Below are positions 49,669 through 63,754 of a DNA stretch of 64,000 bases, piece after piece; within the stretch, counting starts at the first letter, position 1, and the number at the start of each line of letters is the position of its first letter. The position numbers and the translations under genes are program-made. Under the pieces are notes generated by a model. That model was not told the origin of the DNA, made no database searches, and saw only the letters and a list, made by a program, of their open reading frames with translations. Source of the DNA: Tetrahymena thermophila SB210 (taxonomy: Eukaryota > Ciliophora > Oligohymenophorea > Hymenostomatida > Tetrahymenidae); contig NW_002476512.1 in NCBI RefSeq assembly GCF_000189635.1, forward strand, positions 1,426,001-1,490,000, in the 5' to 3' direction.

Positions 49669-52600
49669 TTCATTCTTAATTTTTTTAGTTGTGGTGAAAT
49701 GGATTCCATTTTGTTTTTCTTCAATCTTAGCGAAGTCAGATGTAGGGAAATACCATTTCTTCTTCTTTTTGATTTCATCAAAAAGCATAATAACATCATA
49801 TGTTATAACTAAAACATTGTTATTTTTCTTGTTGTTTTCGTCAACTTAAATCAAGAAAGTTTGGAGGAAGTCTGAGGTCTAGTACTTGCCTTTAGAAACC
49901 AATTGCATAGCAACCTTCATACCAGCATCTAAATCAATAAATTCTTTGTAGAAACCTTCTCTGCCATAGAATACTCTAGGATATCTGAGACGTTATTCGT
50001 TAGCCTTATCATCACCATAAGTAATTGTATTTTTTATACCATCAGCTACTGATGATGCAGCATCAAGGACACCTGAAACAGGTTTTACGATTAAACCTGC
50101 AACACCTTTACCAATACCTTTAAGGAAACCAAGAGCACCACCCTTCTTAGCTCCTTCAAATGGCTTTAAGAAAACACCTGTAATACCATTTGCAACACCA
50201 GAGAAAATTGAAGTGACACCTTAAACAGCTCCATCAACAAGATGCTTAGGTCTCTTAGATCTCATTCTATCTCTTTCTCTGAGATATTCTTCATCCTTTT
50301 ACATTAGAAATATAATTAATATCCAATAATATTAAATTTTTTTATATATGTATTTTTTATATTAAAAAAGCTAGCTAATTGCTTGAAAAAAACAATATCT
50401 TACCATGCACAATGCTGAAATACCACTAGATAAAGAGCCAGTAATCTTGTTAACAGAATTAAAAGCACCAGCCATTGTATTCTTAATAAGTGAAGAAGCA
50501 CCCTACATGATACCTAAACCACCTTCAAGTGGACCTTTAACAAAACCTTCAGCAGGCTTAGTGAAAAGATCAGTAACACCAGTAGAAATGTTCTAGAATA
50601 AACCAACGGGATTACCAATAATATTCAAAGAACCTAAAGCCTTGAGAACTTCTGAGATGGCTTGATCTTTGTAATGGGCAGTTAATTTGCTTACTATACC
50701 AGAAGCAGTTTCAAAGCAATTAACCAATTTTATACCATTAAGCTTAAGAGAAGCTTCAATATCAGCTAAAGCAACACCTAAAGCAGTGAAAACTGATTTA
50801 AGGACATTTAGATCAGAATCGTTAGTTTTAACCTTTGCCTTGAAAGTCAATGCAATTTCGATGTTTGACAAAATTAACTAATTGATGAAAGTTGGGATAC
50901 TTGTAGGAGGTATTTCACATTCTTACCACTTGAATTTCTATTTTTATTATTAAATATTATTTATTTATAAAAAAAATGAAATAATAGAAATAAATTAATA
51001 ATTTTAAGTGAGAATTTTATGATAATTTATTTAAAAATTAAAAATAGAATATCTTACAATGTTTTCATTTTTCTCAATTTGAGATGTTTCATCCAAATAT
51101 TCCTTGAGAGTATTAATGCTTTGAGCATCTGCATCGTATCTGGCTTCTTCGACACCCTTGAGGAAATCAAGAAGAGTACTGATAAACTGTTCTTCAATTC
51201 TCACTGTGAAGGGATCTAGCTCAATAGCTACGTTATTGTAAAGTGTAATGTTCTTAGCTATCAAATTTTATTCAATCATGACATTTAAGAAGAAGTTAGG
51301 AGAGTTTTCTTTGTTGTAGAGTCCGTACTTTTGGGGAGTAAAGATAACGGGATTTACAATATCATAGCTGCTATTTTAATCAATATTCAATAGCTTTATT
51401 CTAATTTGATATGTTTTTGACTCTTCCTTTCCGATAGAAATGAATTCTAATCCTTTAATTGTTAAGTATAAAAACTCAGATGGCTTTTCATTCATTCTGT
51501 GATTTTAAACAACAGAAAGACCGAAATTCTTAATAAAAACACTGATTTATTATTAAATTATGACTTATTCTTCACCATCATGTTCTTCTTCTTCCTTCTT
51601 TTCCTTCTTTTCTATATTGATTTCTTTATCTTTATTTTTTTTATCTTTCTCTGCTTTCTTTTATTCTTTCTCAGCCTTCTTTTTCTCTTTCTCCTTGATC
51701 TTTCTTTCTTTTTCTTTCTCCTTTTCAATCTTCTTTCTTAGTCTTGCCTTCTCTTTCTATGTAACAGGTTCATCTGCAGATGAGTCTTCAAATTTAATTA
51801 TTTTTGTGAAACCATCAATATCAATTGACCATTTCAAATATAAACTCTTATCCTAATTTAAATTTTAATAAATTGTAATAAAAATAAAATAGAATAAATT
51901 AATTTTTTTTAAATTATAATTTTATGAAAAAATTAAAAAAATTAAAATTAAAATAAATTTTATGAAAAAATAAAAAAAATTTTTACTTTGTTTTTCTTTA
52001 AGTCTTTCTGTCCAATTGGAAGAATCTAGAGTTTATCTTAGAAGTAGATTTAATCAGGTGAAAAGTTAAAGTCTAAGTTTTGGAAATTGCCATCTAATGG
52101 ACGAAGAGCAGAAATAACCTTTCTTTCTTTTTCAAAAGGATTCTCCCATGAGAAATAATATTAGTGATGTTCATCAACAGTTTTATCTTCTTTTTCGTTA
52201 GGAGGAAGGATAATGTTTAGGTCTTTAAGTTCTATCTTGAAGTTCTTAGAGTAGTTTTGAATGACATAAGGTCTTTCTTTTTCAGTAACTTTCTCAACTA
52301 CAATGTAAATATTTGAATCATCTGAACGAACATCAGTTCTCAAGAATGAAACATCCATCTTGTTTTCTTAGTTTCTAATCATGAAATTAACAGTACCAAG
52401 CTCTAAGACATTCATGTTGCCACTCCATTTCCAATCCTTTTCTTCTTCTACTAATCTAATATTCAAGAATCTATCTTTGTTGTCATCAAACCAGTAGAGA
52501 GGAATTCTAGAATCTTTATTAATAGCTATGATTTTATTCACACTATTTTGCTTTAACTCAAGAGCATAGCCAGTCTTATTCACAATAATAAATCTTTTTT

Positions 52601-55600
52601 TAATTTAAAATGTTAAATCAAATTTGTTATAAACAAAACAAAATTAAAAAATAAATAGCTTTTTAGTTTATTTGTATCGTACCTTGGGGAAATAGTGATG
52701 ACTTTAGAGAAAAGCTTTTGTTCATAATCTACGTTTTTCAAAGAGACATTAATACCCATTGTCTAAAAGACTGTATCACCTTATTCATTGATAGTTTAGA
52801 TATCGATTTAAGTATTACCAACACCTCCAATAGAAGCTTATTTTGAAACTTAATCAAATTTAGCATCAGATAGACTCATTAAATCACCTGTATTTTATCC
52901 TAGTAAGATAATATTAGTATTTAGAGCTTCATCAGGATAAATTTATCTTTAGCCACCAACAAGTTTGCGCTCTTCTTTTTTCTTGTTATCTTATGTGAAT
53001 ACATTTAATTTGTATGGAGATTCGTTGATTAGATAACCCTTGCAGTAGATGTAGAATTATCTGCAACCTTCAACTACTTGATGTTCAATACCTCTGTGAT
53101 GACATGAGATCTCACTTTGATTTCCATTTACATCTTTAATGAGTATTTTTTCTATATCTCCAGAAGAAACTTTAGCTTCGTTACTCCAAAAATGACCTGG
53201 TATCTGTATTTTCATGAAGGAATCTCTACGTTAGGAGCAATTGTAAAACTCGAAAACTTCACCACAAGGAATAACTTAAGTAATAGCAGTGAATTTCCTT
53301 TATTTTTATTAAAATTAAATGAGATACTTTCTTCATTTTTAAATTAAAATTTTACTTGTGATTGATAAATTATATTAAAAGAGTTTTAGGGAGACAGTTT
53401 TTAATTCTGTAAGGAGGTTCAATTGAGAACATGGTACGTTAATCGTTTTCAGGATCTTTATGAACCTTCAACATAAGGAAAGTTTCTCCCAATTTCATTT
53501 CTTCAGCTTTGTTTAAGAAATTGTTACAAAGCTTTTTGAAACTCAATCTATCAGAGTTTAAGTTTTCTTGAACAAATTTCACATTAAAAGACCCAGTTAA
53601 GAAGTCGATTGGGATAGGAATTCTTTACCCTTTCTTCAATGTGATACTCTTTTTTTTTAAAATAAAAAATAAAATATTAAATTTTTTCATTTTTGTTTTA
53701 ATTAATTTTACTTATTTAAAGTTTTTATTTTCGTCATAGAGATTGATTGATACTTATTTGTTACAGTCATTAATGAAGTAATAAGGAGAAGAAATATTTA
53801 AAACTTTCTTAGATGAAATCATGTCAAGCTTTACTTCTGTTATGACTTCGAATAATTTTTTACCAGATTAATCTTTGCAAGGTCTTAGTCTGTTACGTAC
53901 TTTATCCAAATCAATTTATTCGATGTATTTCAAATTCTAACCAGGAATGAGCACTCTGGCTTTAACTTATTCACTAGTCTTCTTGAATACGAATGTTTCT
54001 CTATTGTTTGGATCATTAATCTTTTTTATTCAAATGTCAATTATGTAAAATTAAATAAGAAATTAAAAAATATTACCATTTCAGACTCTTATAAATCTAT
54101 TTCAAAGTTCTTTTCTTCGAAATTCTTCAATTGGCATTTATATATTTTTTAATCAGCTATTTTGATGGAACTTCTTTGTTAAGCAGCAAGCATATTAGAT
54201 AAATCAGTTTCAACTTCAATAAGATAACCTGTTTCGTTTCTTACTGTGTAAGGAGAAACATGTTAAAACATTTCATCTTAGCTACCTGATTACTTTTATT
54301 CTTCTACGCTATCAGTAGAATAGCTTCTTTCCTTTTTGGCATCCTAAAGAATTTCTTTTTTGACTGTTTTGGTGCATTTTGTAATAATACTTAAGAATTA
54401 AGTTGAGAAAGTAACATTAAATGCGGTATAATTAGGATTTAATTCAACAGCTATTAGCTATCTAATATTATTAAACTCCGATTGAATGTAATCAATGTTA
54501 AATCCAACCTTTTCAATAATTGGTTCCCAAAGACCAACTCTAGGATTATAATATTCAGCACTGAATTGAATGACAGTAGCAACCTTAAATATAAAAAAAA
54601 TAAAAATGAAACAACTAAATTAGAATTTTAATAACTTAATTTGTTATTTTTCTAATAAATTTATTTACACTGAGTTGGATATTGTTTTGTTTTAACTTAA
54701 TATTCATTTCGAAAATATTGAAATCAAGAACGGGAACATAAGCAGCGTTCAAGTCGTTAATTATGTAGATTTAGAAACCTTAGAGATCAGCATCTACATC
54801 AAAAATGTTGATTTACCCTTCGTTGTTAGCAAGAGCAACAACTTTGTTTTCTTAATCTTAAAGCTCCTTCTTAATTTTTTCTTCTTCTGAGATTAAAACA
54901 TCTTCAGGTTTTTTATTTTGAGAAGCAGCAATAGCAGGAGGTTCTTCCTTCTTTTATTCAATCTATTGCTATTCACCTTCAACAGGCTTCTATTTCATGT
55001 CTTCTAATAAAATCTAAACTGTTTAGTTGATTAAATTTAGATCAGAGAAAGATATCTTAAATGATGTTTTTTCAAGCTTTGTTTGGATAGCAGTTTTGTT
55101 GGAAAAGAGTTAAGCTTGCTCAGATGTGAGATACAAATAATCAGTTTTTGATAAGCTCAAGTTAAGAGGAAGAAGGATACTACGCTTGTTAACCTTTTTA
55201 AAAGCCTTTCTTTTTAATTCTTCTACATCACAAATGAATATTTCAAGTCCCTAAAGCTCAATAGCTATAATACCAGTTTAATTAATTGAGTGAGAATCAG
55301 CCAAAGTAATTTTTCCATTCTTGATTTCATTTTTAATGTAATTAATAGATTAAGCTTGAGAGAAGTTAATCTTGATATCGAAAATGCCTCTAATAGCAAG
55401 AATGTTTGTGCTGTCTGCACAAGGTGTGCAAATAATAACATTTTTAACAGAAATATTTATTTTCATTCCACCACCAACCTATTTAATATTTAAATTTTAA
55501 GAATTAGATATTTTTCTTCATTTTGATAAAAATTATTTAAAAAAAAAAAATATTTACTTATTTTGCATATTGTTCAATCTCCTTTGCGTTTTTCTCCTAA

Positions 55601-58600
55601 GCCTCGATCTCTTCCTTTGTTAATTTAACTTCATAAACAGGCTTTGGAGGTTAAATGCTAGCATCCATTGCAGCGAAACCAGCAAGAGCAAGAAGAGGAC
55701 CAGTTTCAGCTTGAACCTTAAAATCTCCAACAACTATATCCATATCTTTATCTCCGTTTGGCTTCATTTAAAGCTCGAAGACTATTTAGAATTATTGATT
55801 TTCTTTAGCTGTCTTTGTATCATCGTATTAAGTAAATTCATAAATGGTTCCAGCTAATTCAACAAACTATTCACTTTAACGGAGTGCTTAAAGTGCATGC
55901 TCTTCGCTCTTATATATACTATTATTAACTAAGTAGGTAAGATCTTATGCCTATTGCTAAGTATATCTTTTGAAGATATTGAGATCACCTAACAAACTTC
56001 CTTCGATATATTCAGCTCCATCATAACGGAAGCAAGAACCATTAAGTGTTTTGGCATATAAATTAGTTGACATACCTAATTCATTAATTATCTAAATAAC
56101 ACGCATACGACCAAGAGTTACTCTTGCGAAAGGCATGTTACGCTCCTTATCCAATGTAAAAATAGAGAATGATTCCATATCAAGTTAGAAATAAATACCA
56201 CCTTTTTCCTTATCGTAAGCTTCTTCTGAGATATTTTCACGCTTTTTACGTTCAGCTTCTTCTTTTTTCTTCTTTTCAATGACAACTTAAGCTTCTTGAT
56301 TTCTAGCCCAGTCATGAATAAGGAATCTATCACAACCATCATCATAAGAAATGTTGTGGAATAAGCACATCATAACTAAGTTGTAATCAGCATTTGACAT
56401 ACGGAAAATAATAGGAGATATGTAATTCTTCATGATCATAGTTGTATCAATTTTGATATCGTTTCCATAAATATATTTGTATTCATTGAAGAATCCAACC
56501 ATATTGATATTTACATTGAAATCGAAGGCTTTAGTCATTTCAGTGACATTTTATCCTCTGATTAATCTCATTTGCATATCACTCATGCTTATGTTAAAGT
56601 TTTCACTGTATGTTTCTTTAATATCCTCTTTCTTCTTGCATTCAAGTAAACGATCTCCATTCTTATCACGTTAATTAGTAACTTTAATTGTACCCAAATC
56701 AATTTCTAAGTAATTAGTTGAGCTAGGATTTGGCTTTAAAGTGATAAGAGGATTTTGAATGACGACATCCATAGACATACCTTTAGGGTTATTTAAATTA
56801 GAAAGTACTTATCTTTTACCCTACTTTCTAAGAGGCTCCATAGGATCTTTAGCTTTTTCTTATTCCTTAGCTAATTAAATCTTTTGATCTTCAGCAATTT
56901 CACCCTCATCAACAAAGAATTAAGGAGTGCCGAGAGGACCAAGTAATTAGACTAGAGAATAATCCAACAATCTAAGAATAGGTCTTTGAATATAGCTTAT
57001 ATGAATAGAGTTGAAGTTAACTTTCAAGAATGTGGCAACGTTGTCAGACTTAATTTTACTTGATCCATCACTCAAAGATCTGAATTCTACTTCTAACAAG
57101 CTCGATGCACCCTTATATTTAAATAGTAAAAGAAATTAAAATATATGAATAGATTTTTTTGTTAATTATTTGAATAAGCAAATAAATAAATAAAATATTA
57201 CATCTTTCTTAAGTAAACCGATAAGCTCTTAAGGCTTGATCTTTTACCAGTCTTCCTCTAAGTAAATAGTGTTTGGGAAATTGGTCAAGTCATTAACTTG
57301 CAAGTTACCAAGAGAACCTTTAAGGAACATTTCGTCAGATTTTTGTTAGAATACCAAACTGATATTTTAAATAGAAATATCATTTACAGGTAAATGATTT
57401 CTTCTATTTACGAGCACGACTTTAATTTCATGAATATAGATTTTTGCTTATAGGAGAATTGATTCATTTTCTTACAAGCTTTCTGGGGATATAACTGATT
57501 TACCAACACTAGATTAAGAAAGATTATCAGAGTCTGTGGTACTTCCAGCACTCATAGGACTTGAACTAATTGCTTCATTTTCTAATTATTTCAAGAGTTC
57601 AGAAGTTGGCACTGTGGTTTATTCTATAAGTTTTCGAGAGAAAAAAAATTATTTTGATTAAAATTAATTTTTTTAAAAATAACAAACATTCTATGAATAA
57701 ATTTAAAATATAAAATTGTTTAAATAAATGTTTATTTTTAAAATGAAAAAAACTTTTCTAATAAGTAGACAAATAATTTAAAACTTATTTTACCAACTGG
57801 ATCAGCTTTAATAAAGAGAAGGACTTTGGCTAAAGTTTCAGGCTTAAAATTGACAATAAGAGTGTTAAATTTCAAATCTATGTCTAATCCTACATTTTAA
57901 TATTCAGGATGGCCCTTATCTAAGATGATGACTTTAATATTGATTAGTTCATTGCTGCCATCAGAAGATTTACTTGAAATGAAATCATTTAATGCACTAT
58001 CTTTGTGTTGATAGAGATTGTCAGATAAGAACATGCCTCCAAGACCTAGATTGACAGACATTTTCATATTTCTTTGTTCATAGAAGACATTTAGCTTGTT
58101 TGTCTAGAAAGTCAAGAAGGGCTTTTGAGTATATTTATTTTCATCATACATAGAGAGTTTGATCTTACCAAGCTCAAAGGTAGCTTCAACTTAAACTAAA
58201 TCAAAATTTTTACTTTTATCATCAGCTTTCTTTACTTCTCCCTCTTTTTCTCCTTCATTTTCAAGTCTTTCTTATTATGCTATTAAATCTTCTAATTCGT
58301 CATCGGTAATGATATCCTTTGCTACTACAGTCTTAACTTTTTCAAGAGCTTCTACCCACTATTGAGAAGCCTTTTCCTTTTCACAAGCAAAGTAAGCATC
58401 AGCATACTTATTTTTGACATTAAAAGCATTCTTAAACCCAACTAAATTCTCATCTTAGAAAGAAATATGTGAGTTTTTAACCCAAATGTACTCAACAGGT
58501 TTAAGATCTTTAGGTTTTTCAAACAAGTAAAGATATCCACCAGAAAGAACACCATTGTATTTCTCCCATGTTTTAATAGTATTACCTCTCTTAAAGATAA

Positions 58601-61600
58601 TACCTGTCTTAGTTGCATTCTTAAGAAGTAGATTTTTCTCTAATTCAACTGAATCTAAAGTCTATTATCTGTTTCTTTTTTAATCTTCAGCTGGAATACT
58701 GAAACATTCTCCCAGCTTAAGTAACTTTTTGTAGATTGAAGGATTCAACTACAAATTTATTTTATCAATGCCACCCTTGACTTAGATATTGGGCTATTTA
58801 TTTTTACAAAAATTATAAAATAAAAATTCAAATTTTATTTTAAAAAAAAAATGTAAATAAATTTTTTAAAATATTTACTTTGTTGATCTTTCCTTAAGCA
58901 GGTCCTTTAACAAGAGTAATGCCAATAAGGATTGAGAACTCTTAGATAGTGTGATAATGTTTTGCTGTTTCTAGAGAAGTTTATCTACTCATTGTTAAAT
59001 CTTCTAAGTTAGAAATGTAATGATTGTAATATTCAATAGAAGGGAAATAAGATAGCTTAATTTTGCTGAGAGAGATATTATACATATCCAAAGCTTTGAT
59101 TTCGAATGGAAGATTAGGTTAAAGAACATCTTCTACAGTATTCACTGAAAGATTACCGAGATTCAATACCCAGCATTCATTTGTGAGAGAGCCATCAGTT
59201 TTGAAGGGTAAAACAATGACTGGAGATTCTAAGTCGACTTTTAACTTGAGGACTGAAGAATTATTCATTGACTCTTAAAGAGAAGTTTACTTTTATTCTA
59301 TTTGCTCAGCGATGGCATCCTTAGCCTATTACTTAAGTTAATCATCTTTAACTTTAACATCAAAGAATTTAACAGCTCTAACAACCAAATAGGGGTTATA
59401 GTCAAAACGAACTGATCTCATCTTTAAGTCTATGACAGAGTCAATATGAGGAGTATCGAGAGGCTTTGAAATCATGTTAAACTCAATCAAAGGATTCTTA
59501 CTATTTAGAATGGTTGGACTCAAAATGTTTATGACTTTGCTAGAGTTATTCTATAAAAATTCATCTATCATTTATAATTCCATGCTTTTCAAGTTGAGCT
59601 TAACTTCATTATTGTTATCACGAAGTAAGACATTACCGTAGATATTATTCAAATTAAATTATAAGCATTAAACTTCCATTCCATCACGATTACTTAGCTT
59701 AATACTTGCTCCTTATAAATTATAATCTAATACAAAATAGACATATTCTTTTGGTCTGATAATGGAAGGGGCATCAATAGCTTCTTCACTGAAGTTGTCA
59801 TTAATGAACTTATCGATTTCTGCTCTAATTTTATTATATTTAAATTTAATTTGTTTGTAAAGTAATAAAATGCTATCTATACCTATCATCTTCTGTTACT
59901 ACAGCAGCCTCTTGAGTAGCTTTTGCTCCTCCAAAAAATCTTCCAAAGAAGCCTGGCTTTTATTCATCTTGCTTTTTCTTTTCCAACTCTTTGATTTTAA
60001 GCTCTTTTTGAATTTCTAAAACTACTTTTTTAGTTTTTTCAAACAAAATTTCAATTTCTAATTTTTCTACAGCATCACTGAATTCTTTTTTTTCATCTTC
60101 GGTTAAACAGTTTATCGATTTATCCTTTTCTTGTCTTTGCATTTTGGTGAAATGGGTTGTAAAATTATTTGATAATCTTTCTATTTCTTTTGCATCAATC
60201 TTTTTATCACTTTTCTTTTTAATTGCTAGCTCATGTTAGTACTTAGAAATGAATTCAATTTATTCAATAACTTATTGCAACTGCTTTTGTTACAAGTGCA
60301 AAGTGATGTGTTCCAAGTTCAAATTAACCTATTCATATTATTAAACATAAAGTAAATCTAAGGAGTTTAATTTAATGTTAAAATCAATTTAACTAGTAAA
60401 ACATAAAACATACTTAAATTGTTTATGAATTACCAAAAAGTTTGAAAGAAAATATGCATTTTTAAGAATTAACTTCAATCAAAATTTAATGAAAAAATTA
60501 AAAGAAAAAAATTTTTTATTAATTCAAACAATTTTGTTATTTAAGTCATAAAAAATTTTGGGAGATAAGAATAAAAATTTGTTTTTTAGATACAACAAAT
60601 CATTTGATTTTTATTTTATTTGTAAAAAATACTTGATCAATATTGAACTCTTTAATTTAAAAGAATAAATGTAAAAGTAAAGCATTAAAAATAAATTAAT
60701 CTTGTTTTCTTTAATTGTTTTTTGTTCAAAAATATTTATGGCAAATGTTTATGTTAATTGCGCACTTTATTAGGCTTTGAGTAGTTTATTTAAGTATTAT
60801 CTATTGCTATTAAATTCTTTTTAGAATTCTTTTATTTAACACAAATAATATCTTCCTTTTATAAAAAATTATAATGATAAATTGACGTGTTATTTACCTT
60901 AATTTCAGGTACTTCAAAATTGCCTTTATTATTCATAGTTAAGCTAATTTAAGAAGATATTTTAAAGAGGAAATCAACAGGCTCATCCGTTTTTGCTTAT
61001 CCTTCTTTCTAAATCATACCATTCAATATACGTAGTTTATGTTCTTCTGCTAAATCTGATATTAATCGAGTTTCGTTTGCATTCCAATAAACTCCTGCAT
61101 TAGAAATAACTAGCAATTTTCTCATAGGTTCATTCTTGCTCTCTTCTGCTGTCCTATCAACAAAAGTTTTGATTCCATCCTTGTTAGTGGTATAAATTTC
61201 AATTTTATCCAAGCAAAAACCCCAGGAGTACTTTTTAGTTATTGTGTCTTCAAAACGTACGTGAATATTTCTAATGGTGATTTGTAAGTTATCAACAATC
61301 TTCATAGTTAATTTTTAGATGTAACCTGCATCTTTTTCAACTTTATTTTTCTCTTGTTACTTTGCTGCTATCTTTGAAACACATTCTGCTGCAAAAGATT
61401 CAATATTTGTAAGCTTATTCTTGAAAGCCTTAAAATCTTTGAATGTCCATTCCTTTTATTCCTTTGGTGTTACTACTAAGTAGAGACCATCTAAAAAGAC
61501 TTCAACAGGCTTTGAGCCAATATTTTTGAAGGGGACCTTAAGCTCAAGCTTCTTAATTTTAGAATATTAGTGGCTGATAGGAAGATCAAGCATATTAACT

Positions 61601-61737
61601 ACATTTGGATTTAGTGAAACATTTTCTATCTTCACTTCACCAGAGAAGATACCAATGTTTAAGTTTTCTTTGTTCAATCCAAGAACATATTCACCTGCTA
61701 CTTTATCTAAAACAGAACTAATTAATCCTTAAAACAT
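49669..61737 (-). CDS. VPS13: VPS13-family bridge-like lipid-transfer protein with internal PH domain (about 3434 aa)
   Basis: Reverse-strand exons: 61737-60898, 60328-59883, 59824-58879, 58793-57794, 57623-57202, 57111-55558, 55478-54669, 54583-54077, 54020-53712, 53648-53356, 53297-52683, 52593-51987, 51852-51058, 50937-50404 and 50295-49669. Phases agree throughout. Residues 1-~280 are the chorein N-terminal domain (MFQGLISSVLDKVAGEYVLG; NLNIGIFSGEVKIENVSL), the lipid entry end of the VPS13 rod. The long middle carries rod repeats (VGGGMKINISVKNVIICTPC). Residues ~802-898 are a PH domain (TGIIFKRGNTIKTWEKYNGV ... SQQWVEALEKVK). A VAB/SHR-type beta region follows (SPRFIIVNKTGYALEL), interrupted by a K/E-rich linker at ~2814-2872. 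The C-terminus (KHLVDGAVQGVTSIFSGVAN; VFYGREGFYKEF) matches the ATG2-C/DH-like-PH end. Role: bulk lipid transfer at membrane contact sites. Confidence 0.93.
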
Positions 61738-62075
61738 GATTTTTTCTTTTAACCTATTTTGAACGATGGAAAAAAGAATTATTTTATAATGAAATGAGTG
61801 AGTAAAAGAAAAAGCACTTACTTTTATTCGAACTATCAATCAACAAAAGGAAGTATGTTTAAAACTATCTTTTAGAATTTTTGAGATTTTTCCTATTTAT
61901 TTTATATCTTTTCTTGAGTGATTAGTTAGCTAATAAATAGATATTATAATGAAGAAAAGCTAAGTAAAAATAGATCTTTATTTATTTTTTACTTTTTTAT
62001 TTATTATTTTTTTATTTGGTAAAATCAAGCGATATAAATTATCTCAATAACTAATTAAAAGTTGACAAGTTGAAT
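61738..62075. promoter_or_regulatory. upstream region of VPS13
   Basis: A+T-rich sequence immediately 5' of the VPS13 start codon, presumed to hold its promoter and leader. No specific element recognised. Confidence 0.35.
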
Positions 62076-62654
62076 ATGTATCTCCTATCATTAGTAGTAA
62101 ATTCTTTCTTTCTTTATTTTACAATTTCCTCAACTCATTATATAAATATCAAAAATTTTGTTAAACTCTTAATTCACATATTATCAGCTAAAGACGATTC
62201 AAACCCTTTCTTTTATTCCTTAAGCTTCCCTTCAGATAATTCACTTAACAAATACATAGATTACATATCTTAATTTATACTAATATTTGATTTCAACAAA
62301 TATTTTCTGCTTGATATCAATAGAAGAGCTAATTTTAGAAGGATCAAAAAAGTATATGTTGTATTTTAATAGACTAATAAGAAACTTTAATAATTTTTTC
62401 TTCTTGTTGAATAAATATTTATTTTATAAATGTTTTTTAAATCTAGTATAATTGTTTTAATTCTAGCGTAATTTAATAGATAGCAAAAGTACCTTTACCT
62501 TATCAATTTTGTAATTTATGCAAATCAAAGCACTCATTTTCTTTTATTTTGTTATTATTTTAATCCCCCTTTTTTGATGATAAAAATATCTTTCTATCTT
62601 CCTTATCAGAAAGAAATTAATTAATTATTAATTATATTTGACAATTTTTTGTGA
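62076..62654. other. overlapping weak open frames on both strands
   Basis: Forward: ATG at 62076 to TGA at 62652-62654, 192 codons, hydrophobic and Phe/Leu/Tyr-rich (MYLLSLVVNSFFLYFTISST). Reverse: ATG at 62537 to TGA at 62241, 98 codons (MSALICINYKIDKVKVLLLS ... DPSKISSSIDIKQKIFVEIK), somewhat more protein-like at its end. At most one can be a gene. With TGA as the only stop in such A+T-rich DNA, frames of this size arise by chance. Confidence 0.35.
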
Positions 62655-63457
62655 AAAATAATCAAGTGATAGATATATAAATTATTATATCCAAATTTTA
62701 TTATTAAATGTAAAATGTTAAAAAAATTACTCAGATATCTTAATAAACTCTTAAAACCAATCCAATTAATTTTCTAATTAAAAATAAAATCTGACTTTTA
62801 ATAAACAATTAAAAAAAAACTAAAGCTATTTATGTTGAATTTACAAATAAACTATGATCAATCTTAATTCTAATCCTATCTTTAACACTTGCTAAAAAAT
62901 TATTTTCTCACTAAAATTAAATACATTTAAATTTTTACCTATTCTAACTCAAGTTAATCTATAAAATTTTGTATTTTTCAATAAAATAGATGATTGCTTT
63001 TATCAATTATAGTATAACAAAAATTAATTAACAAAATTAAAAAATATATATTTTCAATGCAAACAATAAAATAACTAGATTTAAAAAAAACAATTGTGCT
63101 ACTCATTAGCTAATTTTTTATTTTAAAAATGAAAATAAATTAAAATTTATTTAATAAATTCATTTTATTTAAATCAGAATTAATTTTTATTTGAAATAAA
63201 ATAATTAATTAAATAATTTAATTTAAATATTATAAACTATTGAAGACATACAAGAATGCAGATCAATGTTTGTCAAAAGTGTTTATTTAGAAAAAGTAAT
63301 TGAATTTTTTTCAGTAATATTAAAAATTGATGTTAATGTGAACAATCCTTTTATTTCTATAAACTTATCTTCTTATCTATTGCTTATATTTATCATCTAT
63401 ATTATTCTTGCTTAAATATTAAAACTATATTTTAATTATAAATAAAAGATTTTAACA
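62655..63457. other. intergenic, no feature seen
   Basis: A+T-rich, simple oligo-A/T runs, no gene on either strand. Confidence 0.5.
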
Positions 63458-63754
63458 ATGTACTCAAGAGAGAGATACAATTTCTTTAACTGTGAGCTCT
63501 TTTCAAATAAAGAACCTAGTTATAATGCTCCTTAGTTGCCTATCTAATTTCCACTAAAAAAACATACAAAAAAATAAAAATAAAAATTAAGTTTTGTAAT
63601 AAATAAAAATTATTAAATTAATAATTTTATGATTTTTAGTTAAAATTCTAAGACATATTTTAACTTTATTTAATTCAAACTATAATTTATTTTAACCACA
63701 ATAAAATATTAAAAATTTTAAAAGTAAAATAAATTATTTCTTCATAATATATGA
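63458..63754 (+). CDS. possible 5' exon of a gene near the window edge
   Basis: The ATG at 63458 opens a polar, protein-like start (MYSRERYNFFNCELFSNKEP, then SYNAPQLPIQFPLKKHTKK). Past about codon 45 the composition drops to A+T-rich sequence before TGA at 63752. A GTAATAAA donor at about 63597 suggests the first ~45 codons are exon 1 and the rest intron, but no second exon was placed before 64000. Family unknown. Confidence 0.35.

Noticed and set aside
50405-50881. Forward-strand frames across the VPS13 3' region
   Set aside because: Antisense shadows of VPS13 exons; the reverse strand has family similarity, splice sites and consistent phases.
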